Assembly (NCBI GenBank): GCA_009733575.1
Contig: ML769403.1
Coordinates: 62,001-126,000 of the forward strand
Direction: 5' to 3'
From: Gymnopus androsaceus JB14
Taxonomy: Eukaryota > Basidiomycota > Agaricomycetes > Agaricales > Omphalotaceae
DNA length: 64,000 bases
The position numbers were made by a program, and so were the translations under genes. Each line of letters begins with the position of its first letter. Position 1 is the first letter of the stretch. Under the pieces are notes generated by a model, which saw only the letters and a program-made list of their open reading frames with translations, was not told the origin of the DNA and searched no databases. This document shows positions 1 to 12,060 of the stretch, piece after piece.

Positions 1-2065
1 GAGATCCCCGACTCCCGACTCAGTTCCTCAAACTCCCTCCGACTCCGTTGTGCTTCCCACGACCGTGTTTTCACCGACATCTCCATTCTGTCGGCAATGG
101 ATAAAGCCGAAAATTCCTAGCCTGCGACGTAGACCCACTACCAACAAACCACTATTCGGCGAATCAGCGTGATACCCATACCTTGCACGACAACGATAAC
201 AACCACCTCCTGTAAACAAATGCAAGCAACCCAAGCAACCCAAGCACTCACCTCGAGCCCAAGAAACCTCTGTTCTTCCTCCTCTACTCCCCATTGTCAC
301 CGTTCTACACCCCTCACCCCCTTCGCGAAATCAACCAACGATAGGAGGATACCAGGTCGTGTTGACCAGGGGGTAGAAGAAGAGGCGGGTAAGATTGGGA
401 GGAGGAGAGGGGAGTAGGGAAGGGAGAGGATGCTTATTGCACATGTATATTACGCTGTACGCATTTTTCTATATCTTACTCTCAAAACGAACATTTAATG
501 AATCGGTCTAACCAACTGCGTCGCTCGCCAATGGTTCCTGGCAGCCTAAGCCATTCGGATTCCACCTACTCCGTATCCCTTACCACAAGTTCAAGTTCAA
601 GTCCGAACTCGAAGTCTACCCCAGCGTCGGCTTCAGCCGCAGGTTCAGATCAATCCCCATTACAATCTCCCTAATCCGGCCAAGGTCTATGTCAAAATCA
701 AGGACAAGGCCGTATGGAAAATTGCAAGGACGGTGGCATCCTTTTCTGGGGAACCACCAAAACCCCATCAACGGTCGACGACAGACGCGTCTGGGAAGTT
801 GAACCTTTCGACCCTTCGTTGGAACCCGCCTTCGGTTATATTCCCTCGAAATGAATTACTTGGGTACTACTTGGTGGCGATAATAAAAATCTATTTTATT
901 GTCTCCACGTGAAGTCACGCTCGCTTGCACTCCCGCTTTTTCCTATGCGTTCCTTTCGCCCCCGGGAGTCCGTCTCGAGACGTCTTTATCCCACAGATCC
1001 CACAAGTTGGGCATCGCCAGGCAATTAATTGACCAAGTTCATGCTTTCCGTCATTCATTCCGATTGCGACAATGTTGACGTCTATGTACGTTCATCTTCA
1101 GCTTCGGTTTTTCGCTTAACAGCCGTATATTCCTGAGTGCAGCCACGCCTTGCTGTAAATATTCGCTGTCCCAGCCCAATCTCACGTCACCGTAGCCGAG
1201 ACTTATAACCATTCGTTGTCACATTGCTTTTCTCACTGGTGGAGATAATGAGTCAAAGTCTTTCGGACATTAAAAAAATATAGTTTCTAATCTTTTTTTT
1301 GGATTTGTCAAGTTATCCTACGAAAGTAAGTGTGGTACTGCTACAGTGCTATACAGAATGCGAATGTCAAAGCAAGCCAAGATAACATGGTGCGTTGAGT
1401 ACGTGCATACAACAAATGGAATGAAGAAGTCTATGGAACCGTTTTTGGTGTCTCCTATAGTGAGACTATTGGCGATAAAAATATGTGGTCACGAGTCATG
1501 ATAATGATAATGAAAGAAGCGAATTGAAAAGCCAGGCATATGAGTGTGTGGATAGATGGAAGTGTTCAAGTCTTCTTGACTTGTGCAGCTGCTGTCGCCC
1601 TCTTCTTCGCCCTAAATTATCTGGAATCGTACTGATACGAAACGGAGCCACTGCTTTTTCATCGTCTGTGAGTAGCTCTCTGTATGATGAGAGCTTTCGA
1701 CTATTTCTGCCCGTTATCATGTCCCTGCTCGAGCCCGATATCCTCAGGATCGGTTAGTCGTTATGACTGAAGTTCGAGCTAGGATCCGCACTTGAAGTGA
1801 CGGCGAAATTCTTTTTGGTAATAGATGATAGTGATGTATAGCCTTGGTCCCTCAATATCAGATTTATAAGGGAGGACGGCCAAAGTTATGGGGTGAGGAT
1901 ATGAGTGTCCGAGGGTGGGATGAATGAGATGATGATGGATGTAGGGGTTGATGGTGAGGGCCTACGCAAACCGGCGAGGCGGGATGTGAGGGTAGGTTCG
2001 TCGCAATATTAGATTGGTGTGTGATGACGAGGTCCGCACGAGACTCGTGTTCGGCGATGATTTTA
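1..2065. repeat. Left arm of a large inverted repeat
   Basis: This stretch reads as the reverse complement of 3335-5432, so that base 1 pairs with base 5432. Matching was followed by eye through the poly-T tract near 1300 (pairs with about 4130), the segment near 1690-1760 (pairs with 3640-3720) and the segment near 1985-2060 (pairs with 3340-3420). The arms differ by substitutions and small indels, so they are diverged rather than a fresh copy. The arm starts at the window edge and may extend further left. I see no convincing intact gene in it; the reading frames on either strand are broken relative to the other arm. Confidence 0.85.
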
Positions 2066-3334
2066 CGCTTCTTTTTCCATCTTTGCATAAGTAGTAGTTT
2101 CCTCGATGCCACGCCTGCCGCGGAATTCAAGCCAACTGCGAAGGAACATTATATATGTTCAAGCTGACGAGGTGGGTCGTTCATCGCTGTTGACTGAGAA
2201 CTGCAGAATGCATCAAGATAGCACTTGAATGCTCTGCAGGTCAGCAACAGCACTTACCCAACACGTGCTTGCCGTAAGACTTGCCAACAGATTTCAGTAT
2301 TCTTGGTCACCAAAACACATCGCCGAATGTGTAGGCTGCACTCTGCTTTCTCATAGGAATCGTACTCTCCAGATTATAATCGTGAGTATGAGTATTATGT
2401 CTGCATTGTTGCATCCGAGCATCCGATAGCAACATTTCCTTTTATCCGGCTTTGTAGGATTCGACTTACGCCCATTCCTCTCTCTCTCTCTCCATTCCGA
2501 TTCCAATGGCAGTCCCAGAAGATCGACGAAGCCGAAAAGATGCGGAATAGATCTTATCTACAAGAAGACTGAAGCAAAGTTGTATGAATTGGAATCAGGT
2601 GGTACGCGTCCGTGTTATGCGCATAAATCAGCGTGTCGGAGGTTTGATACCGCGAGAGAAACCTGAACACTTCAGGTTGTGGATTTTCCACCGCCACACT
2701 CGGCCTATCGATTTTGAGCCTCCATCTCATGTTTCTCCGTTTCTCCTCAAGATGTCTTGTGGAGGGCAAACCAGCTCCAAGGACGAAATTCTCTAGGACC
2801 AATCTAGAAGAAATTCGATTCAACCCGCAACAATTGCTCGGCCCGAAGGAGATTATAGGATCCAACAAAACTTGGCTGACAAAAAGGAGCTTATCAATTC
2901 TGCGCTTACAATCCGGAAATGAGATGATTGACTCAAAATGTCTTTCCGAACCAACCGTACTTCCAAACTTTCATCCGATATGGGTGATTCTTCGAAGGGG
3001 AACGGTATATAAAGGTCGGAAGATTTCTTTCAAGGAACTAACCGCCTCACTACCCTTCCTCATGAAGCTTTCCAGACATTCTATCGAGCTGGCTAACGCA
3101 GACATCTTTCGTCTTATGGACCCGTCCTACCACTCGAGCTCTTCTTCAGAGCAAGCAAAGGCATACATTGACCGTCGTGGAGAGATGCACGACCCGGATT
3201 TCCATTATTTCCCAGTCTATTCGACTGGAATAGGGAAAAGCAGACGCGGGAGGAGAGTATCAGATTCTATCGTCGAGATCACAATGGGAGGAAGATGAGG
3301 ATGACGAATTGGAGGAGAAGAATCGCGGGCACAG
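2066..3334. repeat. Spacer of the inverted repeat; 5' part of R-family copy 1
   Basis: This spacer between the inverted arms is collinear with 33340-34850 and 45820-47320, including the stretches that start at about 2090 (catctttgcat), 2590 and 2990. It therefore belongs to the R-family block seen three times in the window. It carries the TATA box and start of the Ser/His-rich frame described separately. It lacks the 149-bp hairpin element that interrupts the other two copies and so shows an empty site at 2254-2257. Confidence 0.8.
3006..3014 (+). promoter_or_regulatory. TATA box of R-family copy 1
   Basis: TATATAAAG lies about 50 bases upstream of the ATG at 3063. The same sequence in the same place occurs at 47010-47018, and a one-base shorter form, TATATAAGG, occurs at 34546-34554. 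Conservation across copies supports a core promoter, but they are recent duplicates in part, so this is weak evidence of selection. Confidence 0.5.
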
Positions 3335-3442
3335 CAGTATCATCGCCGAAAGTCCTCGTGGCGACCTCGCTCATCACAATCCAATTATATGCGAGACTAC
3401 CCTACATCCGCCTCCGGTTCGTACAGCTCCTCAACACCCTAT

Positions 3443-3473
<31 letters not shown>

Positions 3474-3690
3474 CCTCACCCTCATCATATTCCTCACCTT
3501 TTGCCGTCCTCCCCCTTATACATCTGTATTTGATGACAAGCCTCATCATCATCATCATCTATTACCAAAGAAATTTCGCCGTCACTCAGTCGGGTCTACA
3601 TCTAGCTCGACTTCAGCTCATATGACGACTATACCGATCCTGAGGATATCGGCTCGGAGCAGGGACATGATAACGGAGCAGAAGTAGTCG
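3063..3690 (+). pseudogene. R-family Ser/His-rich frame, copy 1 (broken)
   Basis: The frame starts MKLSRHSIELANADIF and is clearly the counterpart of 47066-47605. Relative to that copy an extra base near 3260 shifts the frame, giving a stop at 3296-3298. The downstream acidic, Arg-rich and Ser-rich parts continue in other frames (for example MRDYPTSAS from 3389). A run of tcatca triplets near 3440-3480 encodes Ser or His runs depending on frame. I do not recognise the family. The copy overlaps the start of the right arm of the inverted repeat. Confidence 0.55.
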
Positions 3691-5432
3691 AAAGCTCTCA
3701 TCATACAGAGAGCTACTCACAGACGATGAAAAAGCAGTGGCTCGCAGTTTCGTTATCAGTACGATTCCAGATATTTAGGGCGAAGAAGAGGGCGAGCAGC
3801 TGCACAAGGTCCAAGAAAACTTGAACATTTCCATCTATCCAGCACATCATTATGCTTCGCTTTCATTCGCTTTCATTCATCATCATCGAATGACCGTGCA
3901 ATATTTTATCGGTCCAATTGCTACATATATAGGAGACACCAAAAATGGTTCCATAGACTAAGCTTACTTCCATTCCGCATTTGTTGTATGCACGTACTCA
4001 ACGCTTTTATCATTTGTACATGTATCTTGCTTGCTTTGACATTCGCATTCTGTATAGCACTGTAGCAGTACAACTTTACTTTCGTAGGATAACTTGACAA
4101 ATCCAAAAAGATTAGAAACTAATTTTTTTTGAATGTCCGAAAGACTTGACTCATTATCTCCACCAGTGAGAAAAGCAATGTGAACGAATGTTTATAAGTC
4201 TCGGCTAGGTGACGTGAGATTGGGCTGGGACAGCGAATATTTACCAGTAGGCGTGCTGCACTCATGAATATACAGGCTGTTAAGCGGAGAACTGAAGCTG
4301 AAATGATGTATAGCTATAGACGTCAACATTGTCGCGATCGGAATGAATGACGGAAAGCATGAACTTCAACTTGGTCAATTAATTGACTGGCGATGCCCAA
4401 CTTGTGGGATCTGTGGGATAAGACGTCTCGAGACGGACTCCCGGGGGGCGAAAGGAACGCATAGGAAAAGCGGGAGTGCAAGCGAGCGTGGACTTCATGG
4501 GAGACGATAAATAGATTATTCATTATCACCACCAAGTAGTACCCAAGTAATTCGCATATCAGAGGGACTATAACACCGAAGGCGGACGAAGTTACAACGA
4601 AAGGGAGGTGATACTCGAAAAGGTTCAACTTCCCAGAATCGCGTTTCGTCGACCGTTGAATGGAAGAATTCGGGGTTCCCAGACCAGAAAAGGATGCCCA
4701 CGTCCTTGCCCAATAACAGCTCTTTTCCATACGGCCTTGTCCTTTGATTTTGACATAGACTTGGCGGATTAGGGAGATTGTAATGGAGATTGAACCTGCG
4801 GTTGAAGCCGACGCTGGGATAGACTTCGAGTTCGGACTTGAACTTGAACTTGTGGTAAGGGATACGGAGTAGGTGGAATCCGAATGGCTTAGGCTGCAAG
4901 GAACCATGGCGAGCGACGCAGTTGGTTAGACCGATTCATTAAATGTTCGTTTTGAGAGTAAGATATAGAAAAATGCGTACAGCGTACATATACATGTGCA
5001 ATAAGCATCCTCTCCCTTCCCTACTCCCCTCTCCTCCTCCCAATCTTACCCGCCTCTTCTTCTACCCCCTGGTCAACACGACCTTGGTATCCTCCTATCG
5101 TTGGTTGATTTGCGAAGGGGTGAGGGGTGTAGAACGGTGACAATGGGGATAGAGAGGAAGAACAGAGGTTTCTTGGGCTCGAGGTGAGTGCTTGGGTTGC
5201 TTGGGTTGCTTGCATTTGTTTACAGGAGGTGGTTGTTATCGTTGTCGTGCAAGGTATGGGTATCACGCTGATTCGCCGAATAGTGGTTGTTGGTAGTGGG
5301 TCTACGTCGCAGGCTAGGAATTTCGGCTTTATCCATTGCCGACAGAATGGGATGTCGGTGAAAACACGTCGTGGGAAGCACAACGGAGTCGGAGGGAGTT
5401 TGAGGGAACTGGAGTCGGGAGTCGGGGATCTC
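3335..5432. repeat. Right arm of the large inverted repeat
   Basis: Reverse complement of 1-2065, with 5432 pairing to base 1. Its inner part, 3335-4470, is also collinear with 47370-48440, so part of the arm is the 3' part of the R-family block. Several minus-strand frames (for example 4323-4907 and 4516-4899) are open here but broken in the other arm, so I do not call them as genes. Confidence 0.85.
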
Positions 5433-5674
5433 CAGCCCACACCGTCAAGGCTCCATCGTCCAAGCAACACGCAAACGCACATTCTAAGCCCGCTCAAATC
5501 CAAACGGTTTAAGAAACAGTACGACAAGCAATGCCAATCATAATGTAAAGAGGTTGGAACTAAGTCATCGTCCAGATCCAGATTGAGTTCGAAGTGGTTT
5601 AGGAGGGACGTTCCGCCTGGAGAAACGTTATTTAGATATCGATAAATAACGAAAAGAGAACGAAAGAAACGCAC
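5021..5674 (-). CDS. Uncertain ORF overlapping the inverted-repeat end
   Basis: A 217-codon open frame without recognised domains. Its C-terminal third, rich in Thr, Ser and Gln, lies in the repeat arm, and the left arm (169-417, opposite strand) keeps a related open frame over about 80 codons. Composition is biased and no motif is visible, so it may be a chance frame. It would use the right end of the arm plus 240 bases of single-copy DNA. Confidence 0.15.
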   Translation of the reverse strand: MRFFRSLFVIYRYLNNVSPGGTSLLNHFELNLDLDDDLVPTSLHYDWHCLSYCFLNRLDLSGLRMCVCVLLGRWSLDGVGWRSPTPDSSSLKLPPTPLCFPRRVFTDIPFCRQWIKPKFLACDVDPLPTTTIRRISVIPIPCTTTITTTSCKQMQATQATQALTSSPRNLCSSSLSPLSPFYTPHPFANQPTIGGYQGRVDQGVEEEAGKIGRRRGE

Positions 5675-5864
5675 TTTATAGACACTTTCGGGAGGAGGCC
5701 GTAGCTGCGGACATTGCTTCAGTAGTTTCCATTTCTATGTCGTCAGTGGCGGAGGCGGGGGGTATGGATTCTGAGTCCGAGTTGTCCGAGTTGTTTCTCC
5801 TTGCCTGGTCTACCTCCGCAGTTCGCGAAGAACGACCGTTCAGCGCACTTTGACTTCATTCGCT

Positions 5865-6703
5865 TCAGCTTTGTGGATAACGATATCCGAGTACCAGTCC
5901 GCGGGTAGAGTGTTCGCGAGGCAGGAGTTCGTTCGTGGAATATGAGGTCTGTGAGGGTCTGTGGTTGGGGAACTGAAAGTAGGATTCGTGGAAGGTAGAT
6001 TCGGATTCGGATTTAGTACAGGAGTCGTCGGATTCCGAATCCTCATTTTTGACAGCAGCAGCAACACCTCCATATGGTGGAGGAGGCTCCAGACCCATAT
6101 CAACATCCACCTCGCGAGGAGCAACCGCGCCGTCGTCTGCATCGGCATTAGGTGCTTCGATTACATTGGCTTCAGCAAGTTCATCGAGATCGATGTCCGA
6201 GTCCCAGTCCACAAGTGAAGTGTGGGTGTTGGAAGAGAAGAGGAATGAGCTGAGGAATGAGAGCGTTTGGGTGCGTTCCGAGAAGAAGGAGAAGGTTTGA
6301 GATGGAGAGGATGTAAGTGGAGGTGGATTCTTAGCACGTAAAGCAGGCGACGAAGCGGGTATGGGTACAATGTTCGAGCTTTTGGGTTTAGGATCAGGAT
6401 GTTCAGGAGGACTAGTCTCCTTCATCCCCACCCAAAATTACACCCGTACTGTACGTCCCATTCAAGCTCATTACGCCGATCGTGCGCGTTCTGGCTATGG
6501 TATCCAGTTCCTTCCTTTTCCAGTTTGCGCTTCCATTCGTTCAAAGACTCCTTGACCATACCCATAGTTCCCTCGTTAGCATTACCATTGACAGCCGGTA
6601 AAGCCAAAGGCTTTCCCGGGCTCATCTGCATAGTCCTAACGATCCTATAACCTTCCATGCTGGAATAGGCAGGGAAGCAGGGTGAGGCAGTGATGGGCGA
6701 CAT
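5865..6703 (-). CDS. Hypothetical acidic, low-complexity protein (two frames)
   Basis: Two overlapping minus-strand frames, 6422-6703 and 5865-6431, look like one gene split by a frame change or unseen intron near 6425-6431. The first part contains GYRIVRT, which loosely recalls the start of YbjQ/UPF0145-type domains, but the rest does not follow that family and I do not assign it. The second part is disordered: Pro/Ser-rich, then an acidic block with DWDSDIDLDELAEANVIEA, then PPPPYGG. A further Asn/Asp/Ser-rich open stretch in the same frame runs to a stop at 5676-5678 after two in-frame stops, so a 3' exon is possible. A decayed relative lies at 13590-13930 on the other strand. Confidence 0.4.
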
Positions 6704-8605
6704 GTTGAGGGATTGGATTCCGGTTAATCTACCGGAGGTGAGTTTTTTTCAGGTGGATAGTCTGTGAACTAGTTAGGAAGAAAGAAACCTAGGGAGAAGC
6801 ACGTACCTTTCTAGTCCGGCTTAGCTTGACTAATACGCCTTTACTTGACTAATACGCCTTTATATGTCGTTCCGCTGTGTTGAGAGGCCTACAAATAACC
6901 ATAACCATCTCAGCGCAGAATTCCACGGCGATATTACCCGGTTATGAACTGACACAGATACACAAACAGTTCTTCAAATCCCCAAGAGTACATATCTAAA
7001 CCTCCTCGCGCTTCCGTTCCATTAATCCAAAGCTATGACAGTACCAAGATTTGAAAATCGTTTTTGCAGATCGAATGGAGTGAAGGAAGGGTATTCAATG
7101 GAGAACAGGCCCGAGGGATGGGAGATAAGAATAGAAAGGGGATTGGGATGAGCAACCAAGCGCCACAGTGTCCAAGCGCCGAAAATTTCTTTTGACTTGA
7201 ACTGCGACGACACGCGTTCTTCCTTTATATCTGGACCACTCTTGCTAATTTTCATTGTTATGGAATCAACCACTAAAATAGCAAGCGTATATGGACAAAG
7301 GAGATCTAAGAGCGCTTTGACTACATAAGAGAAACAAGTCCAGGAAGAGTGCGAAGGAAAAAGAAGTAATACCCGCTGTCAGTCGACATTTCCTCGGGTC
7401 AATGTAATCACAGCCCCTCCTCGCAGATACTGTAAGTCTCGATCTTTACATGCGGTCTTTACACCACGACTATGTGAGTGATATATTACTTGTGTTATAT
7501 TTTGGTTTTCTGTGTGCTGACGACGCACGTTCAGTCACTTCTCCTGTGTTCAGCTCGTCAACCAGGAGTTGTACAAGGCATAGAGTGCAAACATACGGAT
7601 GGGATAGTCAAGACCGTCAAGTTAACCTAGCGGATTTGTCTTGGGATTGTTCCCTCCACTTTGCTCCCCCCCCCCTCTGCAGTAGATACTCCTAAGGATA
7701 CTAGTCGGCTTAGCTTCCCCATTCCATTCTGAAACAGGCCCCAATGAGGCCCATTCCTCTCGGCGCACTAGTGCGAGTAGTAGGGGACCATTCGGTCAAC
7801 CGACCACCTTCGAAACTCGAGCCATGGAGGCGCTGGTCTCATTGTCCATCTTGACCTCCTTCATTACCTCCTTTGTCCCTATCTCGATCCACCCCTTTTC
7901 ATCTCGTTCACAGGCATCATCTCAGCGCAAGTAACAATGCAGAAGCAAACTCAGCCGTCAGCCTAGAACTGCTGCTGCTGCTACGTCTAGCTGTACACAT
8001 TATACATTACACGTCCCAATCCCAATCTCACTTCTATGACCACAACAGTCAACTATGACCTAGCAATAATCAGAGTGCAGAAGCGATATCGCGAATCAAG
8101 CTCAAATTCCAGTGTTAGTTAGCTCAAAGTTGTTTTGTATTCATCATGTTGGGTCTTTTTATAGTGCATAGAACGAAGCTTGAATAATCATCAGGCAGTG
8201 TACCCCAGAATGAGTGGTTACTTGGAGTCATCTTTATTCATACAAAGGGTGGGACTGGCTACTGACTTGGTCTGACCAACTACTAGCAGTTAACAATAAT
8301 GAGACCTCAATACTTGCAAATAGATTCATTTATACATAAGGGATCAAGTAGTTGAATACAAGCTGAATGGGAAATTTTGAGGTATGTACTGTCCATTTAG
8401 CAGACTTTGGGAGTAGTTGAATACTTACAAGAATTTGAGGTAAAAAATCTGGACAAACACAGTGCAAAAAAATCACAGACTAGTTTAGACCAGTCAATCA
8501 TAAAAGAATGACTAAATTTTAGGTGCAAGAATTGAAAAAAATTGCAAAACCAATGCAAAACAGAACCAGAAATCAGTGAAGAAACTTGGAAGAAACCAAA
8601 CACTT
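6704..8605. other. Intergenic region without a supportable gene
   Basis: Only short frames occur, none with a recognisable motif. A 17-18 base phrase (cttgactaatacgccttta-like) is repeated in tandem at about 6826-6862. The stretch just below 8606 is the 3' flank of the TPR-CHAT gene. Confidence 0.5.
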
Positions 8606-11600
8606 CTAAACTCCAAGATGGATAAAGGGAACCCATTTTACAAAATTGGTTTCACCAACTTCCTTGCGTAGATTCTTTGTGGCTTCATGTAGTGCATATG
8701 CTGGAGTCATTTTTGATTTCTTTTGACCAGAATGTCCTAGAAGATTTGCATAGACTTTATCAGCAATTATAGGGGCTTCCTTATCCCCAATAGACCACAG
8801 TGTAGCAATGACACTTGGATAACCTACTGCAAGCATACCAGCTGCAAGATGTACAGCTTCTTCAGGGAGGTTTTCATCTCCTGTGGCTGTCTGGCATGCA
8901 GAAAGGACTGCAAGCTGTACATTGCTCAAGGACAAGGACATCAATGTTTTGAGCTTTAGTCTCTGATCATACAGGGCAAATGCACTGTCAAGTGGATCCT
9001 GGGTATCCTGGATTCCATGGCAAGCAAAATGAATAAAATCATACTTGCTCATTTCATGCATAACAGCCTCAGCAGTTGCTGCATCATGATTGAGATGACA
9101 AGTATGTGCATTTGAACTATATTTTTGGATGACTCTTGCCTCTTCCACAGTGCCAGGTAGGGGTGACAGTCCAGGTGTATTTGGTTGTGAGATAATGAGA
9201 ACAGTGGGGACTTTGGCCTGATGTTGTTTGAATTCAGGAACAGAGCTAATCAAGGCTCTCAAGGTTGTGGTATATGAGGATACCACAAAATCAGAAATAT
9301 TGATATTTCTCTCTGTTGGACCACCATATATCCCTGCTGCATGAAGTGGGAGAAGAGTAAGTGGACCTGTTGGGCACCATGTAATATGAGGTATGATATC
9401 TTCTGCAGATTCAAATAACTATAATGGAGAAATATCAGAGTAAGTATAGTAAAGGTAAATCAAAAAATAATATTACCACATCTTCAATCTTGGATAGAAT
9501 TGGCTGCACAACATTCAACCATAAGACTTTCAAAATCAATGCAAAATGGTCATCGTTATCTCCTGATGCTGGTCGTGTAGCACGATCACCATTACGGTCA
9601 AAGCGAACACCATTGGTATGAAGTGATGAGAGCAGTTTTAAGTGCAACTGATGTGCTTGCTTCAGGGAAAATGTTCGGAGAGGAACATGGATGATGGCCC
9701 CAGAAGAACACAGAATGAGTGCATCACACCGGCGCTCATCAACATTCACAATGATAACAGGTCCATGTGCGGCAGCAGAAGCTAGCTCAGACAATTTCTT
9801 TGGCTTCAAGAAGCTGGTGAAACCATCCAGGCCCCTGATCTGTTCCACAAGCTTGTCATACCGAACAGCCATCCTACGATGCTTCTGTGCTTCTTCTTCA
9901 ACAGCTGCTTGCTTGATTCCCGAGACCACAGGGTCAGAGTTATTTTTGGTGGATGTCCCTGCATTTTGAAGCACCCGAGCTACCATCTCCAACTCCTTTG
10001 CAATTTGAGGATGCCGATGATGGAGATCATCTAATGCTGACCGCAACTGAAGGATCTGCCCCCAGTTGATACTGCGACCTTCATCCAGCCACTCAACTGC
10101 TAGTGGCAGAATTCCTGCAGAAATTGCAGTAGCAGCTGCTTCCCCAATGACCTTTCCTATATTGGGTAGTTCCTTGTAGCGGTGGCTGACTGTTTGCCCA
10201 AGCCAGACAATTTGAGGGATTAACTCAAAAAATCTTGTATATGCTTGTACAGCCAAGGCTGGAGTTGAACAGAGTCTGGACCATTTTACTGCAGCATCTA
10301 GTTGAACATGAGGTTTACCAGATGGAAGTAGACTAGCTGTTTGGAATGCAGATAGAGCAGAATCAAGGTCAACTTTATTGTGAGAATGGTCATATTGTGA
10401 CTGATAACCATTGCCAAGGTTTCGCAACCAACGAGGCTTATCAGCATGACCATCAGGTGTGAGTTCAACTGCCTGCTTACTCATCACAATGGCACTTTCT
10501 ATGTCACTGAGCTCCCCCAAAAGGCAAAATCGAGACCAATAAGCATTGCCAAGATGACTCAAGAAGCCAGGTTTATCAGCATGACCAGCAGGTGTGAGTT
10601 CAACTGCCTGCTTCTGGGCAATGATGGTTTTCTCTATGTCACTAAGCTCTCGTAGATGGCCAAATCGTGACCAATATGAATTGCCTAGATTACTCAAGTA
10701 GCCAGGTTTATCAGCATGACCATCAGGTGTCAGTTCAACTGCCTGTGTCTGGGCAACAATGGCACTCTCTACATCACTAAGCTCCCAGAGATGGCTAAAT
10801 TGTGACTGATAAGCATTGCCAAGGTTATTGAGTCGGCCTGGTTTATTGGCAAGACCATCAGGAGTGAGTTTAACTGCCTGCTTCAGGGCCACAATAGCAT
10901 TCTTTATGTCACCAAGCTCTCCCAGATAGTTAAACCTGCACTGATAAGCACTACCAAGGCTACTTAACTGGGGAGGCTTATCAGCATGACCATCAGGAGT
11001 GAGCTTAACTGCTTGCTTCAGAGTCATAATGGCAATCTCTATGTCACTTAGCTCTCCCAGATAGCAAAATCGGGCTTGATAAGCATTGCCAAGGTTACTG
11101 AGCCAGCCAGATTTCTTGGCGTGCCCATTAGGAGTGAGTTCAATTGCCTGCTTCAGGGCCACAATGGCACTCTCTATGTCAGTTAGCTCTCCCAGATGGG
11201 AAAATCGTGAATGATAAGCAATGCCAAGGTTACTCAGCTGGGGAGGCTTATGAACATGACTATTGGGTGTGAGTTTAACTGCTTGCTTCAAGGCCACAAT
11301 GGCATCCTCTATATCATTAAGCTCTCCCAGATGATCAAATCGTGACAGATAAGCAGTGCCAAGGTTACTCAACCGGGCAGGCTTTTCAGCATGACCATCT
11401 GGAGTGAGTTCAATTGCCTGCTTCAGGGCCACAATGGCACTCTTTATATCACTAAGCTCTCCCAGATGGCTAAATCGTGATCGATAAGCAGTCCCAAGGT
11501 TATTGAGTAAGCTGGGTTTATTGACATTACTATCAGGAGTCAATTCAACTGCCTGCTTCAGGGTGACCATGGCACTCTCTATGTCATTAAGCTCTCCCAG

Positions 11601-12056
11601 AGAGTTAAATCGTGACCAATAAGCACTGCCAAGGTTACTCAACCGGGCAGGCTTTTCAGCATGACCATCTGGAGTGAGTTCAATTGCCTGCTTCAGGGCC
11701 ACAATGGCACTCTCTATATCATTAAGCTCTCCCAGATGGTTAAATTGTGCCTCATAAGCACTGCCAAGGTTACATAACTGTTGAGGCTTTCGAGCATGAC
11801 CATCAGGAGTGAGTTCAATTGCCTGCTTCAGGGCTGCTATGGCATTCTCTATGTCACCAAGGTCTCCTAGATGGCCAAATTGTAACTGATAAGCATAGCC
11901 AAGGTTGGTGAGCAGAACAGGCTTGTCGGCATGACCATTAGGTATGAGTTCAACTGCTTGCCTCCAGAGTTGAACACTGTTTTCAATTTGCAGTATGTCT
12001 CCTGACTGTTGAAAAGACTGTGACAATTGCAATGCTGCCTTGTTTAACTCATTCAC
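8606..12056 (-). CDS. TPR-CHAT protein (tetratricopeptide array plus CHAT protease domain)
   Basis: Exon one (9477-12056) encodes about 12 TPR units of 44 residues, each with the signature NLGxAYxxRF and AIELTPDGHA, then a helical linker and the start of a CHAT domain (VIIVNVDERRCDALIL). A 58-nt intron at 9419-9476 (donor GTAATA, acceptor TTATAG) restores the frame into exon two (8606-9418), which opens with the CHAT phrase ITWCPTGPLTLLPLHAAG. The caspase-like dyad is visible as HFACHG (His codon near 9017-9019) and LSACQTATGD (Cys codon near 8894-8896), and the protein ends in the usual KWVPFIHLGV. CHAT domains are clan CD cysteine peptidases related to caspases and separase. TPR-CHAT proteins are expanded in Agaricomycetes; their role is unknown and a surveillance or regulated-proteolysis role is only inference. 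The true N terminus probably lies in the upstream frame at 12061-12501. Confidence 0.9.
10395..11985 (-). repeat. Array of about twelve 132-bp coding repeats
   Basis: Each unit encodes one 44-residue TPR module. Some units are almost identical at DNA level; for instance the block at 11368-11420 and that at 11640-11700 share long identical runs although two units apart. This is the high internal conservation known for repeat domains of fungal NLR-like proteins, which is maintained by recombination between units. Confidence 0.85.
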
Positions 12057-12060
12057 CTAC

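Noticed and set aside
4323..4907. 194- and 127-codon minus-strand frames in the right inverted-repeat arm
   Set aside because: The corresponding frames in the left arm are broken at different points and no motif is visible; I could not decide which frame, if any, was coding.
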